NCBI GenBank assembly: GCA_024734495.1 | Contig: JALMQS010000841.1 | Coordinates: 4,704,465 to 4,768,464 of the forward strand | Direction of reading: 5' to 3' | DNA: 64,000 bases | Source: Forficula auricularia | Taxonomy: Eukaryota; Arthropoda; Insecta; Dermaptera; Forficulidae | In this document: piece by piece, positions 60,231 through 64,000 of the stretch | Layout: every line of letters starts with the position of its first letter | Position numbering within the stretch: the stretch's first letter is position 1 | The notes under the pieces: generated by a model | Seen by the model: only the letters and a program-made list of their open reading frames with translations | What the model was told of the DNA's origin: nothing | Database searches by the model: none | Program-made: the position numbers and the translations under genes

Positions 60231-61631
60231 TTATTTACAAATTTTACAAATAATGAAAGATAGTGGAATTTTATAAAAAAAGAGGGGGGGAAAGAAGAAA
60301 AAAATAGAATTCATTAGAGCAAGCCCCCACACTGAATTAGCGTGTGGTTTGTAACCTTCTTTGAGGTTACTGCTCCGGGCGAGGGTAGAATCTTTTAATA
60401 ACCGGATATTGTAGACACCCTGCTTTTTACCACGGGTTGTCTCCAATACATACGTACCCCCGAGGCGTATTTCAGCCACTCGGAACGGGCCGTCATACTG
60501 TAGGAAGAACTTTTGATAAACTAAACGGATTTCGGAGAGGGGCATGTAAAACCCAGGGGCAGAGTTTAATAGTCGTTGAATGGTAGAGAGATTTTCGTAC
60601 CATGATGGATGGTTATGGTGCACATCAGCACGAAAAAGCCGGTTTAACTCTTTCTTGGTACGCTCAGCCGGGTTGGCCTGTTGATTGCGGATGGCGACAA
60701 ATCGCAATTCAGTGCCCATTTCACCAATGAAATCATGAAATTTCTTAGAGGTGAATTGAGTTCCGCGATCAGTTAGAAGGGTTATGGGAATCGGGTAGGT
60801 TTTGGTCTTGAAAGGAACTACATCAGTTATTTCAATCACATGTTGGTAGCCCTTCTTACACCCAGGCTCGGGGGACAATATATCCTGGAACTCATTTAAG
60901 AGTTCATGTAACTGTCGCCTCTCTAGAGAGGATGCGGGCTCAGGCACATCCTCCAGAGGCAGCAGTTGTTGGGATAGACTCTTTGTCCTGGTTTCACAAA
61001 GGGCAACCGCAAAAGACTCTTGAAAATGGACCGGGACCTCGGGAACACTATAATTTTGACCCTTTATCTCAATTGCTACAGCATGGGACTGAAAGGATAG
61101 TTTTACGACGTTTTCCTGCTCAAGTTTTATCTCGTCAACCTCCCCTCTCCTTTGTTCCATGTCCCGAACATAACAGTCTACCTTACCTTCCAGCCTATCT
61201 ATTTGACTTTTTAGGTCTTTACCCATTTCCTTCATTTCAGTCCTTAAACCCGCCATGTTAATAGTTGAAGTATTCATATTGCTATCCATTTTCTTTTCTA
61301 AATCGATTTTTAAGCATTTTATTGAACCATTTATATCTTTTATATCATTTTTTAAGCAGTTTATTGAACCATTTATATCTTTTAGATCACTTTTTATGTT
61401 ACCCTCTAAGCCCTTAAACAATGCCGTTATTTGTGCCATAACACTTTGTGTTTGTGGGAGACTAGGTTGTGAAAAATTCTGTGTAATATTGGGCTGTGAA
61501 ATGCCCCGCAACTCACATGATATCGTCTCTATTTGGGCCTGATCTGGTTGGTTGTCGAGGTTGTTTAACGCCGACGAGTGTGCCAATGGTTGTTGCTCTC
61601 CTCCTTCCAACAGTTCTGCGATTGACGTCAT
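60231..61631 (-). CDS. Internally deleted Gypsy gag-pol, single open frame
   Basis: 466 codons without a stop. Residues 1-60 are low-complexity and polar. Residues 65-175 form a heptad-rich coiled coil with a duplicated DINGSI-CLK block (85-108), as in gag of some Gypsy elements. Residues 235-282 are the region just before the RT fingers (HELLNEFQDILSPEPG, TKTYPIP). Residue 283 onward jumps to integrase: LLTDRGTQF (second catalytic Asp, 288), NPAER (catalytic Glu, 323) and a GPF module, YDGPFRVAEI (379-388). Capsid, zinc knuckle, protease, RT palm, RNase H and the integrase zinc domain with its first Asp are missing. The joins are in frame, so a fusion protein could be made but cannot replicate the element. 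The last 30 residues are a low-complexity hydrophobic tail. Confidence 0.85.
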   Translation of the reverse strand: MTSIAELLEGGEQQPLAHSSALNNLDNQPDQAQIETISCELRGISQPNITQNFSQPSLPQTQSVMAQITALFKGLEGNIKSDLKDINGSINCLKNDIKDINGSIKCLKIDLEKKMDSNMNTSTINMAGLRTEMKEMGKDLKSQIDRLEGKVDCYVRDMEQRRGEVDEIKLEQENVVKLSFQSHAVAIEIKGQNYSVPEVPVHFQESFAVALCETRTKSLSQQLLPLEDVPEPASSLERRQLHELLNEFQDILSPEPGCKKGYQHVIEITDVVPFKTKTYPIPITLLTDRGTQFTSKKFHDFIGEMGTELRFVAIRNQQANPAERTKKELNRLFRADVHHNHPSWYENLSTIQRLLNSAPGFYMPLSEIRLVYQKFFLQYDGPFRVAEIRLGGTYVLETTRGKKQGVYNIRLLKDSTLARSSNLKEGYKPHANSVWGLALMNSIFFFFPPLFFYKIPLSFIICKICK

Positions 61632-61784
61632 TGTTATTTCAGGACAGATGGTACCACTATTTAAAACAATAAATCAAATTAATTAGGCTTTTCACGCCAA
61701 TTATATCACAAGATTTTGGACTAAAAAATAAAATGATAATTAATTACAACAAACACACACAGGTTGACCTTGTTTCATTCGTCA
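61632..61784 (-). other. Gypsy 5' leader
   Basis: About 150 bases between the primer-binding site and the gag ATG at 61631; AT-rich with no short frame of note. Confidence 0.55.
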
Positions 61785-61802
61785 TATCGGTGCGGTCCTC
61801 CA
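61785..61802 (-). promoter_or_regulatory. Primer-binding site
   Basis: Minus strand TGGAGGACCGCACCGATA begins directly after the 5' LTR. TGG matches the CCA end of a tRNA; which tRNA is not clear. Confidence 0.75.
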
Positions 61803-62406
61803 TGTTGCGATTTATCCTACTTATGTTAATTCTGGGTGAGGCCCAGTTTAGGATTTTATTGTGTAATGGTATTTTTAGCACTCTGGAATAAACGATAGAA
61901 GTTTGAGAGAAAAGATTTTAATTTATGTAAAGAAGAATAAGCATTTGGTACAATGTGTATTAATAGAATAATTATATATTGAAGTAAAAAAACAATGAAA
62001 ACATTTAATTTATGACACGAAGAATAATCAATTTGTACAAAGTGTATTAATAGAATAATTATGTATGTAAGTAAAGAAAAAACAATGAAAACAGCGATTG
62101 AAACAAGTTGAACTGTGTGTGTGTAAAGTGACTGAATTTAATATAAGTATAATTAACAAAGAAAGTGAATAATAATGGCGGGCCAGCGTGCATCAGCTGA
62201 GCGATGAGATTGTCTCCGCTGGCGTGCCTCGGGCTGACTGCCTCCGCGTGTCGAGATTGCCTTCCACGCGCAACTCATGATAGCTTAACGGGCGGGGAGC
62301 AATCACAGATTGCCAACTGCATCTACTAAAAGAAATAATAAAACAAACCTGGCAAGCTATATGCCGATTATGAATATAAGGGCCAAGGGGTGCTTGTTTC
62401 ATTACA
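61803..62406 (-). repeat. 5' LTR of the Gypsy element
   Basis: 604 bases, TGTAATGAAA ... CGCAACA on the minus strand, almost identical to the 3' LTR. Adjoins satellite at 62407. Confidence 0.92.
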
Positions 62407-64000
62407 ATGGATTTTTAAACGAATTTTTCCTACCCGAGAATAGATCAATGAATATACTTTTTTAATCTGTATAAGTTGAGCTGGCGTTGAAGCAACATTA
62501 TAGCGACCCAATTGGAGCCTTGAAATCAAGCGTTAAGCATTGATTTTCTTAAAATTTTAAAATTTGTATCCGGGTACCAGGAGCGAACAGCAGTGTACTT
62601 TCCTTCCAGCCAATTTAATTTTCATTGACTTTTTATGAACAAAAATTTTGTCAATCTCAAGAGTAGGTGAAATGAAAGAAATCAGCAAGCAACAGTAGAA
62701 TCGAGTTTCATTTCAAGAATCATCGTTACTTTTCATATGGATTTTTTAAACAATTTTTCCTACCCGAGAATAGATCAATGAATATATTTTTTTAATCTGT
62801 ATAAGTTGAGCTGGCGTTGAAGCAACATTATAGCGACCCAATTGGAGCCTTGAAATCAAGCGTTAAGCATTGATTTTCTTAAAATTTTAAAATTTGTATC
62901 CGGGTACCAGGAGCGAACAGCAGTGTACTTTCCTTCCGCCAATTTAATTTTCATTGACTTTTTATGAACAAAAATTTTGTCAATCTCAAGAGTAGGTGAA
63001 ATGAAAGAAATCAGCAAGCAACAGTAGAATCGAGTTTCATTTCAAGAATCATCGTTACTTTTCATATGGATTTTTAAACAATTTTTCCTACCCGAGAATA
63101 GATCAATGAATATATTTTTTTAATCTGTATAAGTTGAGCTGGCGTTGAAGCAACATTATAGCGACCCAATTGGAGCCTTGAAATCAAGCGTTAAGCATTG
63201 ATTTTCTTAAAATTTTTAAAATTTGTATCCGGGTACCAGGAGCGAACAGCAGTGTACTTTCCTTCCCGCCAATTTAATTTTCATTGACTTTTTATCTTTC
63301 CTTCCCGCCAATTTAATTTTCATTGACTTTTATGAACAAAAATTTTGTCAATCTCAAGAGTAGGTGAAATGAAAGAAATCAGCAAGCAACAGTAGAATCG
63401 AGTTTCATTTCAAGAATCATCGTTACTTTTCATATGGATTTTTAAACAATTTTTCCTACCCGAGAATAGATCAATGAATATATTTTTTTAATCTGTATAA
63501 GTTGAGCTGGCGTTGAAGCAACATTATAGCGACCCAATTGGAGCCTTGAAATCAAGCGTTAAGCATTGATTTTCTTAAAATTTTTAAAATTTGTATCCGG
63601 GTACCAGGAGCGAACAGCAGTGTACTTTCCTTCCCGCCAATTTAATTTTCATTGACTTTTTATGAACAAAAATTTTGTCAATCTCAAGAGTAGGTGAAAT
63701 GAAAGAAATCAGCAAGCAACAGTAGAATCGAGTTTCATTTCAAGAATCATCGTTACTTTTCATATGGATTTTTAAACAATTTTTCCTACCCGAGAATAGA
63801 TCAATGAATATATTTTTTTAATCTGTATAAGTTGAGCTGGCGTTGAAGCAACATTAAAGCGACCCAATTGGAGCCTTGAAATCAAGCGTTAAGCATTGAT
63901 TTTTTTAAAATTTTTCGGGTTTCTTTTTATGAACAAAAATTTTGTCAATCTCAAGAGTAGGAGAAATGAAAGAAATGAAAGAAATCAGCAAACAACAGTA
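62407..64000 (-). repeat. 330 bp satellite array, continuation to window end
   Basis: Resumes at ATGGATTTTTAAAC, the exact point left at 55874, in the same orientation. About 4.8 monomers. Breaks at about 63295 (a short duplication around CTTTCCTTCCCGCC) and about 63918 (a deletion joining AAAATTTTTC to TTTTTATGAAC). The array runs off the window. Confidence 0.95.

Larger units (their letters stand above)
55875..62406 (-). mobile_element. Gypsy-type LTR retrotransposon inserted in the satellite
   Basis: 6532 bp flanked by the 4 bp duplication ATGG (55871-55874, 62407-62410) inside a satellite monomer. It has near-identical LTRs, a primer-binding site next to the right LTR and a polypurine tract next to the left LTR, so transcription runs on the minus strand. 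The only sizeable frame is a reduced gag-pol at 61631-60231. About 3.7 kb between that frame and the 3' LTR is non-coding and partly repetitive. Without a reverse transcriptase core it is non-autonomous. Confidence 0.93.

Overview
The window is eukaryotic nuclear DNA, most likely from an insect. It is AT-rich, has a spliced gene with GT-AG introns, and is dense in arthropod-type mobile elements: Tc1/mariner relatives with DUF4817-type N-termini, I-type and other LINEs, a tRNA-derived SINE, hAT remnants and a Gypsy LTR element. I cannot name the order or species from the sequence. Only one host gene is recognisable.

Layout. 1-1897: AT-rich DNA with a short hAT-like tail at the edge and a G-rich/C-rich inverted repeat. 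1898-6005: a two-exon gene for a NEURL2 (Ozz)-like protein, with an NHR domain in exon 1 and a complete SOCS box in exon 2. Its 3.3 kb intron is almost all transposon debris. 6006-17487: nested repeats, including foldback elements, mariner derivatives, LINE pieces, a SINE and MITEs. Many insertions can be resolved by target-site duplications or by comparison with an uninterrupted copy. Several of the foldback repeats (around 3.0, 9.8 and 16.9 kb) carry sequences that fit the hammerhead ribozyme core, each with a self-complementary stem III.

17488-55870 and 62407-64000: one tandem satellite with a 330 bp monomer, about 120 copies in view. The first 5.5 copies are in one orientation. After a 100-N assembly gap (19295-19394) all others are in the opposite orientation. 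A block at about 19.9-21.9 kb is unusually divergent, and scattered partial monomers mark deletion or unequal-exchange junctions.

55875-62406: a Gypsy-type LTR retrotransposon on the minus strand, inserted into a satellite monomer with a 4 bp duplication (ATGG). Its LTRs are nearly identical, so the insertion is recent. Its gag-pol is reduced to a single 466-codon open frame that joins a gag-like coiled coil to the start of RT and then to the back half of integrase. The element is therefore non-autonomous.

The NEURL2-like protein probably acts as the substrate receptor of an elongin/cullin-5 ubiquitin ligase. The rest of the window is repeat biology: a satellite, probably heterochromatic, next to a gene whose intron has been repeatedly invaded.
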